From Paraglomus occultum (Eukaryota; Glomeromycota; Glomeromycetes; Paraglomerales; Paraglomeraceae): a stretch of DNA of 12,092 nt. The stretch is from contig CAJVPJ010001123.1 in NCBI GenBank assembly GCA_910592205.1, forward strand, positions 1 to 12,092, given 5' to 3'. Positions within the stretch are counted from its first letter, which is position 1. Each line of letters starts with the position of its first letter. Below the pieces are notes generated by a model. It did not search any database and had not been told where the DNA came from. It worked only from the letters and a program-made list of their open reading frames with translations. A program made the position numbers and the translations under genes. Below are positions 1 to 11,063 of the stretch, in pieces.

Positions 1-1120
1 CAAATGCTGTCTAAATGTGCTTAATAACTAGGTCAGAATTTATGTGTAGTAATAATGCGTAGATGTGTATGCTGTATATAAATTTCGTCACATGTAAATC
101 GTGGTACCTGAGCTTTATTGGCTTTTCCTACTTAAGCTTTTCGCTAATCTCCATTACTCCTTATTGTAAAGATGAATTGTCAAAGTGAGCTTTGGGTATA
201 ATCATGTGACATTTAGCAATTGAGGAGAAAGTCGGAAATATATACATTTTGGCGCTAACTCGGCTTTTTGTTCTTTTTATCAGAATAACACATTTTGCAA
301 ATTGTCATTTGTGTGGAAAATTAGGAACTGTTACACAGAATTAGAATGTTAACCACCTTATTATCACTTTAGCTCAAAGTTCTAATAAACGTTTTCGTAT
401 CTTTTTGTATATGGGTTAACTGGCTCCAAATGTCGAATCTCCAAAGTGAGCCCTTGTATTTACGCATGTACGCGACAATTATCTCGTATTGTGTGCTGGA
501 TCATCTTTTTGAATTTCAATCTGGGACCCAGCACGTGCGGGAGAAGTGCATTTAAGCGTCGACCAATCAAGACTGGTTCTGGGCACGTAAACCTCAAAGC
601 GAATGGTAATAGGTTCGCTTGCAACGTCAAAGAAGTATTCTTAGCTTTAAGCATTTGGATAACATGCATAGTTAGTCTAATCAAATGGAATAAGAAAGAT
701 ATGCGTTTTTTGAAGAGAATATTCCTGGTCATATCTATTGCCCAAAGTTTGGTAGAAAGCGTGTACGGTAACAATCTGAATAAATTTGCTGTTACGTATG
801 TTTTCATAATGTAAAAATATTGCGCCGTTGTATTGAGCTTTAATTAAGAATAACCGCTTACGGCTACAATACGCCATTTAACGTAAGGTTTTATTAAAAT
901 AAATACTTGGCTATCGCAAGATTTTCAACACTATATCGATATAAGTATAGTGCTTCTGCCGAAAAGCAGTACCGTTACAGCCGCATGAAAAAGGAAAACT
1001 ATTTTTAGAATAAGCTGTAATATTTTTTTTCCTATCAAAATGGCGTATTTACGGTAACGCATGTGAAAATATGACCGAAAATATAGTAGAATTAAAAATT
1101 CAGGCGCCGATGTTCGTCAT
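1..1120. other. No supported gene; left flank of inverted-repeat element
   Basis: This AT-rich stretch shows no recognisable protein. Positions 446-814 are open on both strands (122 and 115 codons), but neither translation resembles a family I know, so I do not call a gene. A short inverted pair lies at 868-879 and 1038-1049. It may be decayed transposon or intergenic sequence. Confidence 0.5.
868..1049. repeat. 12-bp inverted repeat pair, possible small MITE remnant
   Basis: AATACGCCATTT (868-879) and AAATGGCGTATT (1038-1049) are perfect reverse complements separated by 158 bases without coding potential. Outside the 12 bases the arms are only loosely similar (ACGG/CCGT and GCG blocks). A palindromic TATATCGATATA lies inside. 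This could be a decayed miniature inverted-repeat element, but no target-site duplication was identified and chance cannot be excluded. Confidence 0.3.
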
Positions 1121-1163
1121 TGTTTGACACTTTGTAATAGTAAGCGTCAAACAATTACCTGAC
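1121..1163 (+). repeat. Left terminal inverted repeat
   Basis: This arm runs from TGTTTGACACTTTG to AACAATTACCTGAC. It carries its own inverted pair, TGTTTGAC (1121-1128) and GTCAAACA (1145-1152). It matches the right arm with one substitution and a 6-base insertion. Confidence 0.7.
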
Positions 1164-3301
1164 ATAGGGCCAGGTGACAAGCGACCAAAAAATTACGTCA
1201 CAACCGTAAGGATTGAACTTTTCACAGTGATTTACAACTGTGAGTTTATTGTTTTGATGTAACCAATAAAATCAGCCTCGGACGCTGGCTGCTGCTAGGC
1301 GTTAATGAAGAATGGAACGAGCTAAACTCTATAGTTTAGAGATAACAGACGAGGGCTGTTCCATGTGCACAGATATTGCATATACAGTTTTGAACGGAGA
1401 GTCAGATAACTCAATTTATTTAAATTATAAAAGTTGTTCATTCTATGATCAGACTTTTTGTCAGACAAATGCGACGGTTTTTAAGAATATATAGATACCA
1501 GAGTTTTCATTCTCTCAGTTTGGCTCTCTGAGGACATCAGTTTCTTCGACGCATAAATTGTTATTTTCACCATCGTCCTCGTCCATCTCTTTTCAACCAA
1601 CAAGTTTTATCTACATTTTTATTATACACAACAATATTTACGAAAGGGATATTGATGATTTGTGGACTCCCAGAAAAACTTTTGTTTTCGCAGTCCGCCA
1701 ATGAGCCTGTTTGTCAATTTAAATGTAACGGAAAGTTTAACAAAGGATCGAAATCCGCAATCGCAGTTTGATTTACTAAGTACCAAGTTGTTAATTTGGA
1801 GGCGTATCACGCGACTTTGAGAGCTTTTGGGGACAAAGATAACAATATGGTATTTCATGCAAATGAGGATGCATCGAAATTTTATGCCTTGGGTGATGTC
1901 ATTTTATCTTGGTCACACCCGTATCCGAAGACATAGAATGGAGAAAGATTATCCATTCAGAATCATTCACACAGTCTTTTTTACAAACAATACACTCACT
2001 CACAGAATGCGCGCAGCGTTCTAGAATACTGTTATGGTGGTCAATTATTTATAACAGTGTTTTCCGAAATGAAGCTCGCAATTTATTAGATTGACTTTTT
2101 GGGGAAGATATAAGTTTTATGGAGACTTTAAAGTGTATCTCCGAACCATTATAAACACTGCAACGAATTAGACAGGCTTAATTTGGAGAAATGGACAACG
2201 TACGAATTCTCTGCGGAGTTACTAGCCTTCGCTGAACAAAATGATATAACTGTACGGCAACTACTCCTCAAGAAATAGCAAATTTAATTAAGTCGTCAAC
2301 GGTTATATAATACTGCAGGTTGGGTGAAACTTTGAGGAATTTGATGTTGACTTTGGGATACCTTATCAAGAACACCCAAACAAGACTAGGAAAATGTTTA
2401 TAGTTTTTTATTTAGCAACTGACGCAAATCTCACTGTCGATTACCAAGAACATTCATTATGCTTGAGAATTTGGCATTGCCACGAATAAACGGTTTCACG
2501 GACGCTTCAGGCACTATTACGACTTTGCGTAAATTTGACATGTAAACCGTGCATTTAGAATGTAGCAATGATTTTTACGAACGAGCTGTTGAACCCTTTG
2601 AATAATATAAATAATGATGTAAAGTATATACAATGGGACATCCTTAAGAGAAATGTGCAAAAAACAAAAATAAAAAGCACAAAGAAAAAGACAAGTGAAG
2701 ATAGCAATAATGTAGTTCGTATAAATCACTCGAGAACATTGCTGCATCGATCTACAATCGATCGACTGTGTACCATTGTACATACCCGCACGTGAATTGA
2801 CGTACATATCAGAAGGTGCGTTTGTCTCAAAGATGCTTGATAAATCTTTCCCACAATTCTGCGTAATGATAATACTTTCATATGCTCTGACCAGTCGGTA
2901 TACTTACGTTTCATCGTGCAGTACATTGCGATATCAGAATATGAACACGCCTAATTACATAACTGACATTTAGGGAGATACACCTTTAATGGAGATACTA
3001 TAGATGGACTGAGAGCTAGCGTGCAATTACAGAAGAAAGAACGTGCAACCAATCAATAGGTCTCCTCATAAAACCGAAAGTTATTCGTGCACTTGGAGAG
3101 AGATTGTACTGGGGAGGTTCCCACTGTAATTGGCAGCAAAATCGATTTCTAGAATCGACCGAAAATATCACACAACATGTTGAGAATAATAAACAAATCT
3201 TTGATCAATCAGAATTTCATGTGAAAGAAAAAGATTTCGTAATTGTTTGAAGTTTGGCAAAGACCCAGATAATTACAAAACAAGCCCCTCCAGAAATATC
3301 C
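1164..3301. other. Interior of the inverted-repeat element, no intact gene
   Basis: The interior has only short open frames. Frame-broken coding-like text is visible on the plus strand at roughly 1790-2280 and 2430-2560, with stops and apparent shifts. Around 1909-2094 two plus frames are open at the same time. I recognise no transposase, reverse transcriptase or other family. It could be a decayed element gene, captured host sequence or noise. Confidence 0.35.
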
Positions 3302-3338
3302 GTCAGGTAATTGTTTGACGCTTACAAATTGTCAAACA
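3302..3338 (-). repeat. Right terminal inverted repeat
   Basis: Its reverse complement starts TGTTTGACAATTTG and ends AACAATTACCTGAC, matching the left arm. Internally TGTTTGAC (3312-3319) pairs with GTCAAACA (3331-3338), so the arm can fold on itself. Confidence 0.7.
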
Positions 3339-3341
3339 AGG

Positions 3342-3395
3342 AATAGTCTGGCACTTTTTGCGATTGCAATTCACAAAAAGGCGGTTCAGACTATT
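3342..3395. repeat. Hairpin next to the right end of the element
   Basis: AATAGTCTG (3342-3350) pairs with CAGACTATT (3387-3395), and inside it CTTTTTG (3354-3360) pairs with CAAAAAG (3374-3380). That makes 16 paired bases with an asymmetric internal loop and a 13-base apical loop. It begins three bases after the element arm. It may be part of the element or of the target site. Confidence 0.5.
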
Positions 3396-3444
3396 GTCCA
3401 TGCTCAGGATGGATGATCGATCTAAAGGTAAATAGGAAACAGAT

Positions 3445-3603
3445 ATGCTCTTTTGGCATATGGTACAACGTGAATACGCCGAGGTAATGCAGCAAGTGTA
3501 TGATATGGGCATCCTGATATCAGAATTTGATTTGCATCCATCGCAAACTGCAATGGCAATAAGATTTATTTCCCGAAAAACCCCGTTTCCTGTGAATACT
3601 TAA
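3445..3603 (+). other. 52-codon open frame, possible exon remnant
   Basis: The frame starts MLFWHMVQREYAEVMQQVYD, ends at TAA, and has a balanced, coding-like composition. Upstream in the same frame the reading is open from the AAAAGG near 3376 until a TAG inside GTAAATAGGAAACAG (3429-3443). That 15-base block looks like a GT...AG insertion but is too short for a normal intron. I do not recognise the peptide. It may be a fragment of a host gene or of a transposon protein. Confidence 0.3.
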
Positions 3604-4140
3604 TATCATTATTTCTGTTACAATTTGGGTATAAGTACGAGCGATAGGAACAGGATGCATGGAGATTGAGCATAATTTTTTTCATAAAAAGGACGCCGCT
3701 GCGAATGAAGTGTAGTACGGTAAACAATCTTGTTATTCAAAGAGAATCGACGTCAATATCAACGACTTAACTTTTCTTGTTATTCGTTCTAAGCCAATAA
3801 GAAGGTATTAACAAAAATACAGTAATTATAATAGAAAAAAGTTTGCAGTCTATCGATTAACGATTAGCGTTATAGTCTGTGATATAAACAAAGAATATTT
3901 TTCGTAAAAAAGTGTGCGTATGTATAAAACAATACATTGGTCATCTATATAATATTCTCGGGAGTTAAAATTCTATACTAATACCGAAATTAAACCTTTT
4001 GTCTCTTTTGTTGACATGCTGTAATTAAGAAATACTTGTTTGCTATTTTAATTTTAACCTGATTAATATGGGAAAAACTGATCAAATTATGACGAAAACA
4101 CTATGAAAGAAATAACACGAAGAAAAGAAATCTATTCCGC
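3604..4140. other. Intergenic region, nothing recognised
   Basis: The stretch is AT-rich with stops in all frames and no RNA gene or repeat that I can support. Its right part probably contains upstream control sequence for the DAHP synthase gene. Confidence 0.5.
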
Positions 4141-4148
4141 TATAAAAG
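4141..4148 (+). promoter_or_regulatory. TATA box candidate for DAHP synthase gene
   Basis: TATAAAAG is a strong match to the eukaryotic TATA consensus. It lies 267 bases before the chosen ATG at 4415, which would allow a 5' leader of about 240 bases. The position is plausible, but no transcript start is known. Confidence 0.35.
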
Positions 4149-4414
4149 CGCTCCTCTAATCTCGGGATGGAGATGTAAGGTTTATTGTGAAGATCTACGT
4201 AGGAAATTTCTATAACCGAGTATTTGTGAGTTAGACGGTTTTAGTTAGAAAAATCGACTTTGCCACGAATGAAATCAAAAGCAGTTAGTGGTAACACGCA
4301 CAGGTGATGGCGACGGAGTAATTGTGCTTTGTGAAAAGGTCTTCGTCACACTGTTCGACTAAATGTACCTCCCGGTTTCTGTTTTTTAGCTATTCTTTAC
4401 TCTTGCGAGCACTA

Positions 4415-6444
<2,030 letters not shown>

Positions 6445-7350
6445 AATATAATAGAAACAAAAATATCTAATGGCGTAGATAGTAATTTATAAATCTTTTA
6501 TATTTCGCAGAAGACATAATACTAGATATCTCTCCTCAATCTTAAGTGAGTAGCATCAATGTACTGTCTATGTAACTAACGTATTATATAATAGTCGGAA
6601 GCCATAGTGCATATTGCACTTCTAAACATTGCGCGTAGTTGTAATAAAAAAAAAGAAATATGTATTATGGCAAGTTAACGCGTTCAGCGCAAATCATCGG
6701 GTTTCAGGCTTTTGTCCGAGTCGACTACCAGGTGATATTCATGCAACGTTATGCGGGAAAAGGAATGGCAGAAATTGGAAGAGTAGGAGTTTTACGTGTC
6801 TAAACAAGGCGCGTATGTATATGTTCATATTTTGGATTGTTAACCTTATTATATAATATTAATATTAAACCTCGTTATCACTAAATAATCAGTACTATAA
6901 TGCTATTTTGAATCGGAGCAATTTATTTCCTTAAACAGACGAATAAATTTCGATTTATTGATGAGAATGACCAATGAAATAGTGAACCGTTTTACCTTGA
7001 TATTTTATAGCGCTGTTTGTTTGGCAAGTATATTTATTGTGACAGATGAAGCTGAAATCGGATTAAACCGGTAACTTTTTAGATTATTTTTTTTTTGAAT
7101 TGGGCTAGAATTTATGGTAATGTTTGATAATAGAAGAGTATGTGAAGCTTTAAAGGTGCCCCAAAAATCGTTTTCGTTTTACTCTGCCACATTTATTACG
7201 CCGACTTACTATCCAAATGAGATAATCTAGCCAAGGTTTCAGTGAACTATTAGAGCTCACGAAACCCACCAACGTTTTAAAACTGATTTAAAACATAGTT
7301 TTAACGTTCAAGAAGCAAGCGTTAAAATTCTTGAAAAATCTAATATTAAT
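6445..7350. other. Intergenic region between convergent genes
   Basis: Apart from a possible AATAAA at 6643-6648, no gene is supported. The 75-codon open frame at 6629-6856 shows no recognised family. A weak inverted pair is present at 7271-7283 and 7298-7308 (AACGTTTTAAAAC against GTTTTAACGTT, with a two-base gap). Confidence 0.45.
6643..6648 (+). terminator. AATAAA polyadenylation signal candidate for DAHP synthase
   Basis: AATAAA occurs about 200 bases after the stop codon, followed by an A-rich run. In AT-rich DNA the motif is common, so support is weak. Confidence 0.25.
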
Positions 7351-7361
7351 TTTATTTTATT
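7351..7361 (-). terminator. Tandem AATAAA signals for the TFIIF beta-like gene
   Basis: On the minus strand two overlapping AATAAA motifs (7361-7356 and 7356-7351) lie about 65-75 bases past the stop codon at 7427. That is a plausible distance for a 3' end signal and slightly favours a transcribed gene. Confidence 0.4.
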
Positions 7362-7426
7362 TCGGTTTGCCTAATAGAATACTTATTCGCATTACGCCTG
7401 CGTCATTTAAACCTCAGTCACGAAAT

Positions 7427-8012
7427 TCAATCATCGTCATTATTTTCAAGAGCAGTGTCGTCATCCACACCCGAGTTGCCTGACGTCGATCCAACTGTAG
7501 CAATAGATTCATGGGTTGCAGTCTGACGACTGTACTCGGGCTTCAAATGATAGAAATTGCCGTACGTTCCTTCTTTATCTAAAGTAGCGATCTCGCTCAA
7601 AACTTCTTCTAAATAGGACTTCAATATGCTCAGTAGATTAGTAAAATTCCACACAGACAGATATACGTACAGACGTTTGTATATATACATTACATAATGA
7701 CAATATGAACAGCATATATTACCTCTGGTTGTTTGACATAAGTCTTTAATCCTATTAGCGACCAATATGCGTACAACTCAAACGCATTGAATAATAAATC
7801 AATAAGTTCGTTCTTTGGCATACGAGTTGTCTTTTGCTCGATTGAAACTTGTTGATTTAGCTGCAAACGTATAAGTAAACATCCGCGTTTGAGTAGATTA
7901 CGCAAAGCCGTCAACCCCCAATTGCACGCAACAAACACACCACTGGATTGCCAAACTTGGTAATCGCAGCGCCGGATGATCCAGAGGCGCGATTCTCATT
8001 CTCATCCATCAT
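7427..8012 (-). CDS. TFIIF beta subunit, C-terminal winged-helix part only (partial or pseudogene)
   Basis: TFIIF beta (human GTF2F2, yeast Tfg2) helps RNA polymerase II initiate and elongate; its C-terminal winged helix binds DNA. Exons on the minus strand: 8012-7941 (less certain), 7860-7723 and 7618-7427, with introns of 80 and 104 nt, the latter containing TACTAAT. The model gives 133 aa. Recognition rests on KTTRMPKNELIDLL, YAYWSLIGLKTYVKQPE and then SYLEEVLSEIA with YHLKPEYS, which follow the family order and spacing. After them comes a Ser/Asp-rich acidic tail ending NNDDD. Complete family members are about 250-300 aa and start with a beta-barrel domain that dimerises with the alpha subunit. 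That domain is not encoded in the 254 bases before the FARSA start, and beyond that lie FARSA exons. The gene is therefore truncated, a partial duplicate, or has distant upstream exons. The ATGATG at 8012 follows a CAG acceptor, so it may be internal rather than the true start. Confidence 0.75.
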
Positions 8013-8266
8013 CTGCTTAGGTTATCCAGCGCTCTCGTAGTAATCACCGGCTAATATGTTTTGTAAGGCAGTTATGACCGCCAAAGACACACTATACAAT
8101 AAAAACGTACTTGTGCAAACTCGTCAAATGACAGAGTATTCGAGGAGAATTTATCTTAATAAGGTGTTTCCAAGGAGGCCCCGTTATTGGATAATCCCGT
8201 GATGTGCCACCCCTTTTTTATCATGTATTTAAACTCTTACGTGTGATCAGAAATCTACATTTTAAA

Positions 8267-10648
8267 ATGGAAGAATTACAAAGTCTGATCCTTTCTACGC
8301 TCGATAAAGAGAACACCATTCCCGATACTGGAAAGCTTACGAATGCGGAAGGAAAACCGCTGGATCAGCTGGCTGTGTATGCAGCGCTCAACAGTTTGGC
8401 TCTCAAAGAGGTTAGCGTTGTGTTTATAGATGAATATCGCTGGAATTCGAACAAGTTCCTCTAAATTCTTGATAGTCTTCATTACCCAATGGAACGGCTA
8501 TATAGATGATCGTTTTTGATGCACTCGAGAGTGAAAGATGGACATTAACGACAGAGGGTAAGGAGATGGCGAACGCTGGGAGTTACGAAGTAAAGGTCTT
8601 TGAAGCGATTCCTTCCGGAAAAACTGGAATTTCAATATCAGAGCTACAGGTACCGTATCTTGCCGTGGAACTTGCTATTAATCTGTTCTCATTGATCTGT
8701 CTGACAGGAACGCTTGGGTGAGGCTGCAAAAATCGGTCAAGGAAAAGCTTTCAAGAATAAATGGATCACAAAGAAAGATAACAGACTTTTTCGGGCCGTA
8801 AGTTGGAGATTGTTTCGATTCTACGTATGCTCATTCATGAAATCTCATTGATTTATTTATACCTCGCGAGTAGGTAGAGTCTGTTGTAGATCAAACGCGT
8901 CTAGACCTTGAGACTATCTTGACAACAAATGCGCATCCCGATAAAAAAGTTCTTACCGAGCTCAAAAGGAGGAAATTATGCGACAAAATGTACGTTTTAC
9001 TTTCGCTAGCATAACTGCTTTACCAACGGATTCTTACTTTACTTCTATTTTATTAGCAAGCTTGTTTCTTATTCCGTTTCCAAGGGACCTAAATTCTCGT
9101 TAATCGTAGAAAAGTATGCTACAGATGTAACGGCCGAAATGCTCCAAAGGTATATAATATATATACGTATGTGTGTTTTTTTATATAGGGAGCAAGTTTC
9201 CATTATTATTTGGGACTTTCGTTATTCAAAACAACCTAATAATCGTCATCTAATGACTGCTCTTTGTAGCGGGGAGTGGAAAACTGCTCAGTTCAAAAAG
9301 TACAACTTTGAAGCCTTGGGTGTACCTCCATTGGGTGGCCATTTGCATCCATTGATGAAGGTTCGCGAAGAATTTCGTCAGATTTTCCTTGAAATGGGGT
9401 ATGACCGCGTGTTAATTGCATGTATTTAACCACTGAATTCTACAATAGCCCTAACGTATGACATTTGATAACAACAAAAAAAAAGGTTTGAAGAAATGCC
9501 TACAAATAGATTTGTCGAATCATCCTTCTGGAACTTTGATGCGCTTTTTCAACCACAGCAACATCCTGCACGTGATGCTCACGACACCTTCTTCTTAAAA
9601 GGTAAAGGATATGTGACAAAAAATCAAGCAGGTGGTGTGATTTCTGTCATTTATTATAAAGTCTTATCGGGCTAACTACTTCATCGTTGCAGATCCTTCA
9701 ACGAGCACAAAGTTTCCGGCAGGCTATTTGGAACGTGTAAAACGAGTTCATTCTGTGGGAGGCTACGGATCGATTGGATACGGATACGACTGGCAGATAG
9801 AGGAAGCAGAAAAACTCATACTGCGCACACACACGACAGCAGTGTCTTCTGCTATGCTATACAAACTAGCGCAACAAAAGGAGTTTCGACCTGCCAAGTA
9901 TTTCTCAATCGATAGAGTGTTTCGTAATGAAAGTGTCGACGCAACGCATTTGGCAGAATTTCATCAAATAGAAGGTGTCATAGCTGATAAAGGCCTAACG
10001 TTAGGGGATCTAATTGGATTCATGAACACCTTTTTTGGGAAAATGGGTGTGTACATGAACCAATGCACTATATTTTTTTTCTTCCTATTTAAAATGGAAA
10101 TTTGCCTAATCGTAATAATTTGATACAGGTGTCAAGGATCTTCGTTTTAAGCCTGCATATAATCCATATACGGAGCCGAGCATGGAAATCTTTTCTTATC
10201 ATTATGGTATTCCGTCGTTTGGTTATCCTAACCTGATACTTCTCTTTTGATTTCTAAAATTCTAATCTCTCTTACCTGTGGGCCTCTCTAGGACTTAAGA
10301 AATGGGTTGAAATAGGTAATTCAGGAATGTTCCGTCCGGAAATGTTAGAACCTATGGGATTAGATCCAGATGTACGCGTGATAGCCTGGGGTTTAGGTTT
10401 GGAAAGACCAACGATGATCAAGTATGGAATTGATAATATTCGAGAGGTAAATATGATTTATCAAATTTTTAACTCGCGACTTGACGTATAGCAATAACGT
10501 ATGATCCTTTCACTAGCTACTCGGCCATAAAGTCAACCTTGCCATGATTCAAAGTAATCCAATCTGCCGACTAGATAAAAAGATGGGGAAAGAAGCTCAT
10601 GCGGAGGAAGAAGAAGAAGTTAATTCTAAAGAATCTGTAGTTCATTAA
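8267..10648 (+). CDS. FARSA: Cytosolic phenylalanyl-tRNA synthetase alpha subunit, 11 exons
   Basis: This is the catalytic subunit of the alpha2-beta2 enzyme that charges tRNA-Phe; symbol follows the animal orthologue (yeast FRS2). Exons: 8267-8410, 8506-8649, 8708-8797, 8874-8989, 9057-9149, 9270-9398, 9486-9601, 9693-10046, 10129-10206, 10292-10446 and 10517-10648. Phases agree throughout, giving 516 aa (human 508, yeast 503). N-terminal winged-helix region about 1-165 includes [10 protein letters not shown]. The class II core follows: [45 protein letters not shown] (253-269), RTHTT, motif 2 RVFRNE (352-357) with [48 protein letters not shown], and motif 3 GLGLERP (455-461, Arg460). The C-terminus extends about 20 residues beyond the usual ending NPICRLD with an EEEEE tract. 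Sequence details fit fungi best. Intron 5 is a multiple of three without stops. The start is the only ATG in reach giving the family's LQSLIL-like opening. Confidence 0.95.
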
Positions 10649-10734
10649 GACGATTGCTGTATAATATAAAATGAAACTGGAGTAGGGAAATGAACAAAAG
10701 GATGCTGATGCGTCAACTTACTATACAAGCTGAA

Positions 10735-10740
10735 AATAAA
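10735..10740 (+). terminator. AATAAA polyadenylation signal candidate for FARSA
   Basis: AATAAA lies 87 bases after the FARSA stop codon, a plausible distance for a fungal 3' end. The motif is common in AT-rich DNA. Confidence 0.35.
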
Positions 10741-10988
10741 TGGCCGTCTATCATCTTTTGATTTAATTTAATCATGACCTAAATAATATAGGCAAAAGCG
10801 TTTTGTGATATTTCGTCGATATTCTCACTTCAAGCTAGACAATATCGTCATAGACTTAATCACGTTCCCTTGGAACTTTCAATCGACTAAATCAAGAGTA
10901 TATCCACAACGTATTTCTAGAAAACGAAGCGATTAAACCTGCTATTGCTTTTTCTTTCCGTCCACATTTATATTTGTATATGCCATAC

Positions 10989-10994
10989 TTTATT
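10989..10994 (-). terminator. AATAAA signal candidate for the minus-strand membrane/coiled-coil gene
   Basis: On the minus strand AATAAA lies 54 bases past the stop codon at 11048. It supports, weakly, that the proposed minus-strand gene is real and ends there. Confidence 0.35.
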
Positions 10995-11022
10995 ATGTGA
11001 AAAAAATCAAAATTTTTGATTG

Positions 11023-11063
11023 GTCAAACATAACTTACTATTTATATTCATGATTTGTTTGAC
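11023..11063. repeat. Inverted GTCAAACA / TGTTTGAC pair
   Basis: GTCAAACA (11023-11030) is followed by TGTTTGAC (11056-11063). These are the same 8-mers that form the hairpins in the 2.2-kb element arms, here in opposite order. TGTTTGAC overlaps the last codons of the minus-strand gene. It may be coincidence or a trace of a related element. Confidence 0.3.

Larger units (their letters stand above)
1121..3338. mobile_element. 2.2-kb element with hairpin-forming terminal inverted repeats
   Basis: The left end (1121-1163) and right end (3302-3338, reverse complement) match over 36 of 37 aligned bases, apart from a 6-base insertion in the left arm. Each arm is itself a small hairpin, because TGTTTGAC is followed about 10-20 bases later by GTCAAACA. 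Such long matched arms 2.2 kb apart indicate a DNA transposon, probably non-autonomous or decayed. No target-site duplication is evident: TTCGTCAT precedes the left arm and AGGAATAG follows the right. No intact transposase is seen, and the superfamily cannot be named. True ends may differ from those given. Confidence 0.65.
10649..11047. other. Intergenic region between convergent genes
   Basis: No gene is seen. The stretch holds poly(A) signal candidates for both flanking genes and part of an inverted GTCAAACA/TGTTTGAC pair at its right end. Confidence 0.5.

Noticed and set aside
2517-2973. Several overlapping open frames of 65-96 codons on both strands
   Set aside because: They are mutually exclusive, low in complexity and unlike any family I recognise; length is within chance for such DNA.
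4322-4414. Upstream extension of the DAHP synthase open frame from a TTG
   Set aside because: There is no ATG in this part, the sequence lacks similarity to the family, and the ATG at 4415 gives the normal family start.
7271-7308. AACGTTTTAAAAC/GTTTTAACGTT stem as a terminator or small RNA
   Set aside because: It is AT-rich and imperfect, and intrinsic hairpin terminators are not expected for eukaryotic mRNA genes.
8111-8150. Extra 5' exon (KFSSNTLSFDEFAQ) for the TFIIF beta-like gene
   Set aside because: Phases and donor fit, but an in-frame stop precedes it and it shows no TFIIF similarity, so it is only noted as a possibility.
9190-9269. Counting the end of FARSA intron 5 as exon through an acceptor near 9189
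   Set aside because: It would insert 27 residues not found in the family between EMLQ and SGEWK; joining 9149 to 9270 restores the conserved reading.
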